From: Bacteroidales bacterium
GTDB taxonomy: Bacteria; Bacteroidota; Bacteroidia; Bacteroidales; F082
Length of the DNA stretch: 43,996 bases
Assembly (NCBI GenBank): GCA_017508895.1
Contig: JAFWRA010000255.1
Coordinates: 1 to 43,996, forward strand
Reading direction: 5' to 3'
Part shown: positions 32,790 through 40,535 of the stretch, piece by piece
Layout of the letters: each line of letters starts with the position of its first letter
How positions within the stretch are numbered: position 1 is the first letter of the stretch
The notes under the pieces: model-generated
Seen by the model: only the letters and a program-made list of their open reading frames with translations
Databases searched by the model: none
What the model was told of the DNA's origin: nothing
Position numbers and translations under genes: made by a program

Positions 32790-33467
32790 TCACTCCATAT
32801 CCGAACAAACTACCGTCCCATTCTTGCAGTTGGCGATGCGGGAAGGATATTTCTGCATCAAGGTATAGTTGTGTGTGGCCATCAGTACTGCGGTGCCGTT
32901 CTCACTGATATTGCGCAATAACTTCATCACATCTAACGTTGTGTCGGGGTCGAGGTTGCCTGTGGGCTCGTCGGCGAGGATAACGTCTGGGTCGTTGAGC
33001 AGGGCTCGGGCAATGGCTACACCTTGTTGTTCACCTCCCGACATCTGGTGCGGCATGCTTTTGCGCTTGCCGGTCAGCCCCACTTTGGCCAACACTTCAT
33101 CTATGCGGTTGGAGATTTCATTTGGTTCTTTCCAACCCGTGGCGCCCAACACAAACTCAAGGTTTTTCTCTACCGTGCGGTCAAACAGTAATTGGAAATC
33201 TTGAAACACGATGCCGATTTTGCGGCGCAGATAGGGGATATCCTTTTTACGTAGTTTTGTGAGATCGTAACCAGCCACGCGCACGATGCCGTCGCGGGCG
33301 GGCAGCTCGCCGTACAAGGTCTTTAACAAGGAGGACTTCCCGCTACCCGTGCGGCCTATGAGGTAAATGAACTCGCCTTTGTGGAGTGTTAGGTTGACAT
33401 CTGTCAAGACGAGGTTCTCGCGCTGGAAGATTGAGGCGTTTTTGATTTCTATAATGGGTTCAGCCAT
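32790..33467 (-). CDS. ftsE: Cell division ATP-binding protein FtsE
   Basis: FtsE is the ATPase partner of FtsX, which controls septal peptidoglycan hydrolases. From the ATG at 33467 it has 225 residues; the longer frame runs through a palindromic element. Walker A is LIGRTGSGKSSLLKTLYG, the Q-loop is GIVFQDFQLL, the ABC signature HQMSGGEQQGVAIARAL (note GGEQQG where LSGGQQQR is usual) and Walker B VILADEPTGNLDP, with the H-loop in ATHNYTL. No ftsX is next to it, which is common in Bacteroidota. Other small ABC ATPases such as LolD are similar, but the LRRKIGIVFQDFQLLFDRTV context fits FtsE. Confidence 0.88.
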   Translation of the reverse strand: MAEPIIEIKNASIFQRENLVLTDVNLTLHKGEFIYLIGRTGSGKSSLLKTLYGELPARDGIVRVAGYDLTKLRKKDIPYLRRKIGIVFQDFQLLFDRTVEKNLEFVLGATGWKEPNEISNRIDEVLAKVGLTGKRKSMPHQMSGGEQQGVAIARALLNDPDVILADEPTGNLDPDTTLDVMKLLRNISENGTAVLMATHNYTLMQKYPSRIANCKNGTVVCSDME

Positions 33468-33481
33468 ATTGATTTCTTTTG

Positions 33482-33607
33482 AGATTCCCTTCGGGAATGG
33501 AGTTCCCGTTATTGTTGTCCAGCGGCGGCAGTACTTGTTAACGGCTTGTAGCACTATCTGCCGCCGCAGAATAACATAGCACTATTTGCCATTCCCGAAG
33601 GGAATCT
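33482..33607. repeat. Nested palindromic element (126 bp)
   Basis: The outer arms are a perfect 19-bp inverted repeat, AGATTCCCTTCGGGAATGG (33482-33500) and its complement (33589-33607). Each outer arm is itself a hairpin (ATTCCC-TTC-GGGAAT). Inside lies a second perfect 10-bp pair, GCGGCGGCAG (33522-33531) and CTGCCGCCGC (33558-33567). No coding sequence. It fills nearly all of the gap between ftsE and the TPM gene and ends 2 nt before the TPM stop. The size and symmetry resemble a miniature inverted-repeat element. Confidence 0.75.
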
Positions 33608-33609
33608 AT

Positions 33610-34374
33610 TTACCAGCTCCCTGAGGCTCCGCCGCCACCAAAGCCGCCTCCTCCGAAGCCGCCGAAGCCACCGCCACCAAAGCCACCGCCTCCGAAGCCA
33701 CCTCCGCCCATAGGAATCCAAATGGTGCGGGTACCGCCACCGGAATAGTTTTGATTGCCGTTGCCTGAACGGAAGATGAGAATGAGGGCAATGATGAAGA
33801 GGAGGATGAGCCAAAAGGGAATAGGCTTGCCGCCATCAGCGTATTCGTCTTGGGTGAACTTGCCCGAGCAAAGGTCCATGATCACATTGACGGCATTGTC
33901 GATGCCCGTGTAGTAGTCATCTTCCTTAAACGCGGGAATCATTTCATACTCGATGATGCGCTTAGCAGTGGCATCGGTGACATATTCCTCCATGCCGTAG
34001 CCAGGGCTGATGTTTGCTTGGCCTCGCTCGCTGCCTTTCTTTGGCTTCACGAGAATGACCACGCCGTTGTTCTTGCCTTTTTGCCCAACGCCCCAACTGT
34101 GGCCGATTTCCGTGGCATACTGCTCGATGCTGTACCCCTGCAGGTCGTCGACAAGAAGGACGAGAATTTGGGTAGAAGTGCTGTCGTTATATGCCACAAG
34201 TTTTTGCTCCAAGGTATTGACTTGTTGTGATGTCAAGGTACTGGTATAGTCGTTTACCAAGCGTGGCGGGTAGGGCGGATTTGGCAATTGGGCTTTCACG
34301 GTTGCGCCCAAGCAGAGTAAAACGAGAAGCAGCCCTAGAAAGAGTGGGAGTTTATGTCTGTTAGTTGTTCTCAT
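33610..34374 (-). CDS. TPM-domain protein with Gly-rich C-terminus
   Basis: A 254-residue exported protein starting at the ATG at 34374, with a signal or anchor helix at about residues 10-28 (PLFLGLLLVLLCLGATVKAQ). The TPM (YgcG-like) domain follows: YPPRLVNDYTSTLT, STSTQILVLLVDDLQGYSIE, GQKGKNNGVVILVKPKKG and GYGMEEYVTDATAKRIIE. A second membrane helix lies near residues 185-202, and the C-terminus is a GGGGF repeat ending in SW, a typical tail of this family. The start overlaps the next TPM gene by 14 nt. TPM proteins may work with LemA in envelope maintenance; no lemA is nearby. Role uncertain. Confidence 0.87.
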   Translation of the reverse strand: MRTTNRHKLPLFLGLLLVLLCLGATVKAQLPNPPYPPRLVNDYTSTLTSQQVNTLEQKLVAYNDSTSTQILVLLVDDLQGYSIEQYATEIGHSWGVGQKGKNNGVVILVKPKKGSERGQANISPGYGMEEYVTDATAKRIIEYEMIPAFKEDDYYTGIDNAVNVIMDLCSGKFTQDEYADGGKPIPFWLILLFIIALILIFRSGNGNQNYSGGGTRTIWIPMGGGGFGGGGFGGGGFGGFGGGGFGGGGASGSW

Positions 34375-34804
34375 AGGATATGTTATCAGGGATTTCATTG
34401 GTGTCGTCGGATTGATAAGGGAAAAAGTTCTTGAGTTTTTCGCCACAGCGCATGATGCCTTCCTCAAGTCCATCGGCAAAGCGGTTTTCTTTGAATCGGC
34501 GCTGCATCAGGTTTTTGACGTCGTTCCAGAAACCGTCTTCCACGACTTTATTGATGCCTTCGTCGCCGAGGATGGCGAACTTGTGGTCTTTGACAGCGAG
34601 ATAGATGAGCACGCCGTTGCGCAATTTGGTTTTATTCAGTTTCAAGCGGTTGAAAACGAAAAGGCTGCGTTCCTCCACATTGCCCTTGCAGTGGTTCTCA
34701 ATGTGCACCTTGATTTCGCCCGAGGTGTTCTTCTCGGCCTGTTTGATGGCTTTCACAATGCGGTGGTCTTCCTCGCGATTCAGGATGGTGATGGCGTTTG
34801 ACAT
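34361..34804 (-). CDS. TPM-domain protein, short form
   Basis: A 147-residue protein with a single TPM domain. The family phrases are KAIKQAEKNTSGEIKVHIEN, NKTKLRNGVLIYLAVKDHKF and ILGDEGINKVVEDGFWNDV, followed by RFADGLEEGIMRCGEKLKNF. It has no signal peptide and no Gly-rich tail, so it may be cytoplasmic or depend on a partner. It is the first gene of a two-gene unit with the longer TPM protein (14-nt overlap), which implies coupled translation. A TATTTTTG box precedes it by 19 nt, and the TIR gene is divergent. Confidence 0.87.
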   Translation of the reverse strand: MSNAITILNREEDHRIVKAIKQAEKNTSGEIKVHIENHCKGNVEERSLFVFNRLKLNKTKLRNGVLIYLAVKDHKFAILGDEGINKVVEDGFWNDVKNLMQRRFKENRFADGLEEGIMRCGEKLKNFFPYQSDDTNEIPDNISYENN

Positions 34805-34823
34805 GATTTGCTCCTTTTGAGCG

Positions 34824-34831
34824 CAAAAATA
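34824..34831 (-). promoter_or_regulatory. Promoter -7 box of the TPM pair
   Basis: TATTTTTG on the minus strand, 19 nt before the ATG at 34804. Confidence 0.6.
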
Positions 34832-34863
34832 GTCATTTTTTTGTGGGAGATGGATAATATTAT

Positions 34864-34871
34864 TAATTTTG
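34864..34871 (+). promoter_or_regulatory. Promoter -7 box of the TIR-lipoprotein unit
   Basis: TAATTTTG on the plus strand, 19 nt before the ATG. Between the box and the ATG lies a perfect 6-bp palindrome, AATAAA-ACG-TTTATT (34876-34890), that touches the start codon and could be an operator. Confidence 0.55.
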
Positions 34872-34890
34872 CGGCAATAAAACGTTTATT

Positions 34891-36081
34891 ATGAAGTACG
34901 ATGTGTTTATCAGCTATAGTCGTAAAGACACAAAGATAGTGGATGAATTCGTGAGCCGCTTGGAGTCGGAGGGCTTTCGTGTGTGGATCGACCGCGATGG
35001 TATCGAGAGCGGCGACGCATTCAAAAGGGTGATTGTGAAAGCCATAAAGGAGAGCGCCTTGTTCTTGTTTTTCTCTTCCGAACCCTCTAACACCTCTCCT
35101 TGGACCACGAAGGAAGTCGGTATCGCCGTGAATTACCAGAAACCGATTATCCCTATTAAACTTGACAAATCGCTTTATAATGAGGACGTAGAGTTCGATT
35201 TGGTGAACTTGGACTATATCGACTATTCCATCCCAGCGATGCAACAGCCGATGATGGAAAAACTGGTCAGAACGATTAAGTCGAAGTTGCCTAAAAGTGC
35301 TGAGGATCTTGCCTCGGGTCAGAATAAGGCTCAATCTAGTCCGTCCAATGCTTTGGAAAAAACACAACAGCAGGTTGTAGCAACGCATAGTACCACGCCA
35401 TCTCCGAAGAAAAACGAGGCCACGATTCAATACACCCAGCCTCCGCAGAAAACACCTGATAAAACCAAGAATAAAAAGATGCTTCCGATTGTGATTGGTG
35501 CTTTGCTTGTGTTGCTTGTCGTTTTGTGGCTTTTTGTCTTCAAATCAGGAACTGACACGAATGCGCCTTCAAGACAAGCACAAGGTGTTCCGGAATTATT
35601 GAAGGTTATAAATGTTGAATTCGAAAACAGTCTTGAACAGCAAGTCGGGAATACTTACGAGGCGCGTAATCTTTGTGACGGGTTTAGCACGACAGCTTGG
35701 GCAATCAGTTTGGAAAAAGCGGTTTTCGACAATGATATGTTGTATGGCCCAGTATTTACTATCAAAGGCAAGAAACTCTCTCACATCGTGATTCGCAACG
35801 GATACGGCAAAAACGAAAACTCGTTTAAGAACAACACACGTGCGGCAAGAATAGTTTTTTATAGCTGTGATAAACAAGGTAAGGAACATATCCTATATGA
35901 CGGTTTTTTGAAAGACGAGCCTACGCCTCAGCGATTGGAAATAACGTCAGACAAGGGAGGGGACTCTGATGTTAAACGAATAGGCATGAAGTTTTACAAC
36001 CAGCGGGAAGGAGGTTTTTATGTCGGCGAAAAATGGAATGACCTTTGTGTTTCCGAAGTGGAGTTTTGGGGTTATGAGTGA
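34891..36081 (+). CDS. TIR-domain membrane protein with C-terminal NADase-type glycan-binding-like domain
   Basis: A 396-residue protein with three parts. Residues 1-133 are a TIR domain: YDVFISYSRKDTKIVDEF, a BB-loop-like DRDGIESGDAF (35-45), SPWTTKEVGIAV with Trp71 and Glu75 in the position of the NADase catalytic Glu, and IIPIKLDKSL. A Pro/Gln/Lys-rich linker (about 134-196) and one membrane helix (about 197-217) follow. The outside part (about 235-396) resembles the discoidin-like NADase-type glycan-binding fold: ARNLCDGFSTTAW, IVIRNGYGKNENSFKNNTRA and KWNDLCVSEVEFWGYE. The layout suggests an outside-in sensor with a cytoplasmic TIR output. The next gene overlaps by 8 nt. NADase activity is inferred, not shown. 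Confidence 0.88.
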   Translation: MKYDVFISYSRKDTKIVDEFVSRLESEGFRVWIDRDGIESGDAFKRVIVKAIKESALFLFFSSEPSNTSPWTTKEVGIAVNYQKPIIPIKLDKSLYNEDVEFDLVNLDYIDYSIPAMQQPMMEKLVRTIKSKLPKSAEDLASGQNKAQSSPSNALEKTQQQVVATHSTTPSPKKNEATIQYTQPPQKTPDKTKNKKMLPIVIGALLVLLVVLWLFVFKSGTDTNAPSRQAQGVPELLKVINVEFENSLEQQVGNTYEARNLCDGFSTTAWAISLEKAVFDNDMLYGPVFTIKGKKLSHIVIRNGYGKNENSFKNNTRAARIVFYSCDKQGKEHILYDGFLKDEPTPQRLEITSDKGGDSDVKRIGMKFYNQREGGFYVGEKWNDLCVSEVEFWGYE

Positions 36082-36838
36082 TAATAAAAGTTTGAAAACC
36101 TTAGCGGTCATATTGTTAATGCTGGTTTTTGCAGCGAGTTGCACCAAACCGGATACTCCGAGTAACGGAGGGAACGGCAGCGATCAAAACGATAGTATTG
36201 TCGAGCCAAATGCCGGTGGCGACAGCATTGACAACTTGACCCATGATTGGGTCGATTTGGGTTTGCCCAGTGGTACGTTGTGGGCCACCTGCAATGTGGG
36301 CGCCGATACACCGGAAGGCATTGGCGATTACTTTGCCTGGGGCGAGACCTCACCAAAGGATCTGTATGACTGGAAAAGCTACCAATATGGCAATTGGACC
36401 TTCGAGCAATTTGAAATCACTAAATACTGCACCGATTCGTGTTACGGACTCGATGGATTTGTAGACAACCTGACCCTTTTGGAGCCCGATGACGACGCGG
36501 CAACGGCCAATTGGGGCGATGACTGGCGTATGCCCACCAAGGAAGAATGGGAGGAATTGTACCAAAAAACAACCTGGACATGGACCGACATTAATGGCGT
36601 GAAGGGGAGGCTCCTCACCGGCACGAATGGCAACAGCCTCTTCTTGCCTGCTACGGGTTTCCGCTTGGATGGCGAACTTATCTGCCTTGGTCTTGGCATT
36701 TACTGGTCAAGTACGCTGCACAGCCATTTCTCTGAGCGCGGGTGGAGCTATCATTTTGATTGGGAAAGCAGCCACGTGTGCGGCACTTACGAACGTAGCC
36801 GAGGGCAAATTGTCAGGGCAGTGCGAGTTATGAAATGA
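36074..36838 (+). CDS. FISUMP-domain lipoprotein coupled to the TIR gene
   Basis: A 254-residue lipoprotein from the ATG at 36074; the frame upstream of it lies within the TIR gene. The signal peptide ends in LVFAASC, so Cys23 should be lipidated, and an Asn/Gly/Asp-rich spacer follows. The rest is a FISUMP/DUF1566-type domain, with WVDLGLPSGTLWATCNVGAD, YFAWGETSPKDLYDW, DDWRMPTKEEWEELY, NSLFLPATGFR, IYWSST and QIVRAVRVMK. This is a fairly complete match to the family, better than the two copies at 9-12 kb. Because its start lies within the TIR stop, the two are probably co-translated and may act together on the cell surface. Confidence 0.87.
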   Translation: MSDNKSLKTLAVILLMLVFAASCTKPDTPSNGGNGSDQNDSIVEPNAGGDSIDNLTHDWVDLGLPSGTLWATCNVGADTPEGIGDYFAWGETSPKDLYDWKSYQYGNWTFEQFEITKYCTDSCYGLDGFVDNLTLLEPDDDAATANWGDDWRMPTKEEWEELYQKTTWTWTDINGVKGRLLTGTNGNSLFLPATGFRLDGELICLGLGIYWSSTLHSHFSERGWSYHFDWESSHVCGTYERSRGQIVRAVRVMK

Positions 36839-37466
36839 TTTTTTTGTTTCTCAATTTGTTCCATTCCTGCTCAAAAGCATCCCTCATTTTGTTCTCATCT
36901 CTAATGATTTTTCTCAATTCTTCCAGCCGTAACGCATTGTCCGACTCTGGAATCCAAAGACGGAGATAGCCTGTGTCGGAATATTTTTCCAACAGATGTT
37001 CTCGAAAACGTTGGTATTGTTGCTCCTTGTCATAGTCGGGGAAGTGGTCTTGCGTGAATTGTATGGTGCGACGTATGACTTTTTCGGGTGTGATGAGCCG
37101 GTCGGCCTCGGCCACAATTTTGCCGTAGATGCTGCGTGGCTCATGACCCGAGGAGGCGCGATGGTCCTCAGCGGCCTGTGCCATGGTCTCGATTTGGCTT
37201 TCATCGAACCATTCTCGTAACTTTCTGTCTTCGCGTATGATGCGCCCCGAAACGAGATGATGGGTGTCGCGGCCTTCACAGAGACCCGTGTCGTGGTATG
37301 CGGCAATGGTGTAGACCATATTCTCGTCCACATCATAATGCTTGGCCAAGGCCAAACTCCTTTCTATGACTTCATCGGCATGGTTGCGCTGATGGGCGGC
37401 ATCGAAATGGTCGTAGCTTGGGAGGATTTCCTGCTCGACGTATGCTATGATCGTGGGATTTACCAT
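36828..37466 (-). CDS. HD-domain phosphohydrolase-like protein
   Basis: A 212-residue cytoplasmic protein with the HD metal-site set: NHADEVIERS (His29), AAYHDTGLCE (His58-Asp59), AEDHRASSGHEPRS (Asp101-His102) and EADRLITPE (Asp122). HD proteins cleave phosphate esters, often of nucleotides, and the substrate cannot be read from sequence. The C-terminal third is helical and charged. It overlaps the preceding gene by 7 nt and the convergent lipoprotein gene by 11 nt at its 3' end. Being the last gene of a transcript that encodes two secreted proteins, it may be there by chance. Confidence 0.88.
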   Translation of the reverse strand: MVNPTIIAYVEQEILPSYDHFDAAHQRNHADEVIERSLALAKHYDVDENMVYTIAAYHDTGLCEGRDTHHLVSGRIIREDRKLREWFDESQIETMAQAAEDHRASSGHEPRSIYGKIVAEADRLITPEKVIRRTIQFTQDHFPDYDKEQQYQRFREHLLEKYSDTGYLRLWIPESDNALRLEELRKIIRDENKMRDAFEQEWNKLRNKKIIS

Positions 37467-39727
37467 CCTCCACCTCCAGCATTCACCGTGGTCACCATCG
37501 AATTGACGTTCACATTGACGCTTTGTCCACCCGTGTAAGTGACATTGCCCGTGTAGTAGCCGTTCCAGTTGGTGCCGCCGCTGATGGTGCCGTTGTATTT
37601 CACGGTGTACGATTGTCCCGTTTGCAGCTGCGGGTCAGTGAAAAGCATGACCATGTTGTTGCCGCCACCAGGCCAGCCGCCTCCGCCGCCTGTGAAGGTG
37701 GGACATTGGTAGGTGCAGATGACCGTGCCGTCAGATTTTAGAATCTGGATGGCATAACCATGTTGTGTGTTGATTTTCAGTGAGGGCTGGGTGCAAACAT
37801 TTTGTGAGGGGTTGCTGGTGCCGCCACCAGTGCCAATGCTGGTGCTACCTGTAATCTTGAACTGGTTGTTGTCGCAGTCGAAGCCTTCCTCAGGTTGACG
37901 GGCACCGTTGGAGATGTTGAGGCCGCCATTGAGGAACATGGTGCCATTGGAGTCAGTGCCATCGTTGTTATCGCTGTGGGCATAATAAATGCCACCATTG
38001 ATGGTGAGGTTTTGGGCTGCGTTCACGGCGTCGTCTTTCACGGAATAGGCCTCGATGTTTCCTCCATTGATGGTCGACATGGCCTTGCTTTCGATGCACT
38101 CGCCACCTTCGTTTTGTGTCTGGGTGCAGTGTACAGTGATATTGCCGCTGTTGATGGTCAGGTTGCCTTGGGCTTTGACGCCTTTCGGGTTGGCATAGTC
38201 GCCACCGCCCCAGGGGCCGCCGCCACCTTGTGTGATGGTGATGCGCTCGCCGCTGGTGGTGACATTGAGGGTGAGGTCGTCATTGTTGGCACCTTCCTGT
38301 CCGATGACAAGAGTGCCGCCCACGTTGATGCCCTTTCCACCGCGACCTGTGCTGGTGAGGTTAAAGTTACCGCCGAGCAGTTCCATATTGCCTTCGCTTT
38401 TCAGGCATGACGAAGTGTAGGCATCCTTGTTGTTTCCGCTGATGGTGTAGGTGGCACCGTCACCTTGTGTGGTGATGGTGAAGTCACCGTCACTGATGGT
38501 CAGATTGCCATCGGCGCTGATGCTCTTCCCGCCGTGATTGGTGGTGGGCAGGGTGATAGTGAAGTCGCCGCCTGTGATGTTGATGTCAGTGTCGCATTTG
38601 ATGGCCGTGCAATAGGCAGGTTCATTCTGGTTGTTGACCAACTGCAGGACGGTGCTGCCCGAGGATGTGATGTCGATGGTGCCGCCCGAAATGTTGATGT
38701 CGCCATCAGCCTTGATGCCTTTCGACATGTCGCCGGAGTTGGCGATGGTGAGCGTCCCACCGTTAATATAGACAAGGCTGTCGGCCTTGATGCCTTTGCT
38801 GTCCGCGCCGCTCGTGTTGAGGGTAAGGGAACCGTCGTTCATGGTGAAAATGCCCGATACTTTGATGCCTCTTTGGCTTTCCGCCGTGGCGTTAATGGTG
38901 AGATCTCCGCCTTGGATGGTGACGTTACCTGAAATATCGAGGCCATCTGAACCGGCCGAAACAATTTCAAGCGTACCGCCGTTCCAAGTCAGGTTGCTAC
39001 TACCATGAATGCCGTCGCTGTCGGTGTCGAGGATATTGATGACGCCAGAGTTGACGGTCATGATGCCTTCCACGGCTATGCCATGCTTGGCGTTGCCCGT
39101 TACTCGTAAAGTTCCAGGGCCTTCCATGGTGAGGCTGCCTGCCGCATAGAGTGTTGCGTTAAGGCTACTGTTGGCGTCGTCGGCCAGGGTAGAAGTGTCT
39201 CTCAAAGCAAGGGTTGCGTTGACATTGGAAGCCAAATTGATGGCGGATGTGCTCGTGCTAGTCAGGGATAAAGAGCTGAGCGCAACGTAGAAAGAAGAGG
39301 TGCTATATATCGTCAGTGAGCCGTTGCTAGAGCTACCTGAAATCACATAAGGCACATTGGACAAAGTAGAGTACACCGTGACATTGGCATTGTTGGTGCT
39401 CACTGTAACGCCGTCATTGTAAAAAGGGTTGACCACATTAATGCTTGAGCCGTTGTATATGATGTAGACAGTATCACCCGCAGGGGGGAACGCTTCTCTC
39501 ACGAAAGTGATGCTGTCGAAAGCGGTGATGGGGAAGTTGGTGATGCCACATCCGGCTTGCATTATCATGCTGGCGGGCTGGCTGCCTTCAAAATGGATGC
39601 TGCTGATGTCACTAACACTGTTGTCGTAAATCACAGAATCTGCGTTATGTAGGTTGATGTGATACTCCTGTGCACTGAGACCTATACAACCAAGCAGGAA
39701 GGCCATAATAAATAAGGTCTTTCTCAT
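37460..39727 (-). CDS. Secreted beta-helix carbohydrate-binding-like protein (DUF4353 family)
   Basis: A 755-residue exported protein with signal peptide MRKTLFIMAFLLGCIGLSAQ. After a start domain similar to its upstream neighbour (VIYDNSVSDISSIHFEG), the body is a long stack of parallel beta-helix turns with recurring INGGTL/ISGGTID and GIKADGDINI phrases. A Gly-rich insertion (GGGGPWGGGDYANPKGVKAQ) and a final domain ending GGGGW complete it. The family includes the Cthe_2159-like polygalacturonate-binding protein, so a role in binding plant pectin or another polyuronic glycan is plausible. It has no T9SS tail of its own, but the small gene in front, overlapping it by 4 nt, has one. Confidence 0.85.
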   Translation of the reverse strand: MRKTLFIMAFLLGCIGLSAQEYHINLHNADSVIYDNSVSDISSIHFEGSQPASMIMQAGCGITNFPITAFDSITFVREAFPPAGDTVYIIYNGSSINVVNPFYNDGVTVSTNNANVTVYSTLSNVPYVISGSSSNGSLTIYSTSSFYVALSSLSLTSTSTSAINLASNVNATLALRDTSTLADDANSSLNATLYAAGSLTMEGPGTLRVTGNAKHGIAVEGIMTVNSGVINILDTDSDGIHGSSNLTWNGGTLEIVSAGSDGLDISGNVTIQGGDLTINATAESQRGIKVSGIFTMNDGSLTLNTSGADSKGIKADSLVYINGGTLTIANSGDMSKGIKADGDINISGGTIDITSSGSTVLQLVNNQNEPAYCTAIKCDTDINITGGDFTITLPTTNHGGKSISADGNLTISDGDFTITTQGDGATYTISGNNKDAYTSSCLKSEGNMELLGGNFNLTSTGRGGKGINVGGTLVIGQEGANNDDLTLNVTTSGERITITQGGGGPWGGGDYANPKGVKAQGNLTINSGNITVHCTQTQNEGGECIESKAMSTINGGNIEAYSVKDDAVNAAQNLTINGGIYYAHSDNNDGTDSNGTMFLNGGLNISNGARQPEEGFDCDNNQFKITGSTSIGTGGGTSNPSQNVCTQPSLKINTQHGYAIQILKSDGTVICTYQCPTFTGGGGGWPGGGNNMVMLFTDPQLQTGQSYTVKYNGTISGGTNWNGYYTGNVTYTGGQSVNVNVNSMVTTVNAGGGGW

Positions 39728-40206
39728 AGCTTGATCATTTTAAGGGTTTGGTGCTCAGTTTTGACAAGATAAAGCCCGATGGGGAGGTCGGAGATGTCAA
39801 TCCATTGGTCTACAGTGGTTTCAAACGACTTCATGATCCGACCATCAAGCGCGTAGATGCTAACCGTTTGTCGTTCATTAAGGTTGCGAAGCAAAAAGGC
39901 ATCATGGGAAGGATTGGGGAAGAGTTGAACCGATGCGTTTGAAACTTCCGAAACACTTTCCGTCTCGGCGCAAGTGATTTTACGGATGTCGGCCAAGTTG
40001 AATCTGTCGGATTTGGTAGGTGCGAGTTCCACGACAAGAGTCTCATTGTCTTCAAAGTAGACGCGGTCGTACTCCGACATATAATAAGAGCGTTCGGTGC
40101 CATCGTTGAAATGGATGGTCATTTGGGTGGATTGCGCTGCGAGGTGGAATGCCAGCCCTAAAATGAAGGCCAAAAGCAGCAATCCGCGTTTGAAAATGCT
40201 TTTCAT
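39724..40206 (-). CDS. Small secreted protein with T9SS type A sorting domain
   Basis: A 160-residue protein from the ATG at 40206 (MKSIFKRGLLLLAFILGLAF is the signal peptide). The longer frame runs upstream through the promoter into a repeat region and was rejected. The first part (TQMTIHFNDGTERSYYMSEY and RVYFEDNETLVVELA) is a short beta-rich domain also seen at the start of the following protein. The C-terminus is a T9SS type A domain: VQLFPNPSHDAFLLRNLN, VSIYALDGRIM and a closing LPIGLYLVKTEHQTLKMIKL. It is the first gene of a minus-strand unit with the beta-helix protein and the HD protein. Confidence 0.85.
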   Translation of the reverse strand: MKSIFKRGLLLLAFILGLAFHLAAQSTQMTIHFNDGTERSYYMSEYDRVYFEDNETLVVELAPTKSDRFNLADIRKITCAETESVSEVSNASVQLFPNPSHDAFLLRNLNERQTVSIYALDGRIMKSFETTVDQWIDISDLPIGLYLVKTEHQTLKMIKL

Positions 40207-40242
40207 TGGTGTAGAAATAGGTTTGCAAAATGTTGAAAGATG

Positions 40243-40250
40243 CAAAAATA
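40243..40250 (-). promoter_or_regulatory. Promoter -7 box of the T9SS/beta-helix/HD unit
   Basis: TATTTTTG on the minus strand, 36 nt before the ATG at 40206. Confidence 0.6.
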
Positions 40251-40317
40251 CACTTTTTTGGAATACTATGGTTGCTGTTTTGGAGAAAAAAAAGTTTCTA
40301 TTGCCGGCCTCATTAGC

Positions 40318-40535
40318 CTCTTTAAGCCATGTCATGTTGGGCTTCCGCAGGTTTCAGAAAGCATGTCATTCCCTTGTTTAGTTTCGCTGGCCTCAACAGG
40401 CATGTCATCCCTGTGGGAGCAGGTGGGCAAAGGCATGGGATCTATGCCTGGTGAGACCGTCCACATAAAGCTCCTGCCTATTAACCGCCTCATACCAGCG
40501 CAGGAATGACATAGGAGGCTAGCTGGCTTAAAGAG
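40318..40535. repeat. Non-coding element with 12-bp terminal inverted repeats at the 3' end of uvrA2
   Basis: CTCTTTAAGCCA (40318-40329) and TGGCTTAAAGAG (40524-40535) are a perfect inverted pair. Inside lie the perfect pair ATGTCATTCC (40363-40372) / GGAATGACAT (40503-40512) and three direct CATGTCAT copies (40329, 40362, 40401). The right terminus overlaps the last codons and the stop of uvrA2. No protein is encoded. It looks like a mosaic of miniature elements of the CATGTCAT kind. Confidence 0.55.

Noticed and set aside
33482..33607. Rho-independent terminator for the TPM genes
   Set aside because: The nested stems are strong, but no T-run follows on either strand; it was listed as a palindromic repeat instead.
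34891..36838. Known defence island such as Thoeris or CBASS
   Set aside because: No SIR2/SLOG effector, nucleotide cyclase, nuclease or phage-related gene lies nearby; only the TIR architecture is suggestive.
40251..40527. CRISPR-like array from the repeated CATGTCAT words
   Set aside because: Repeats are only 8 nt, spacing is uneven, and there are no cas genes.
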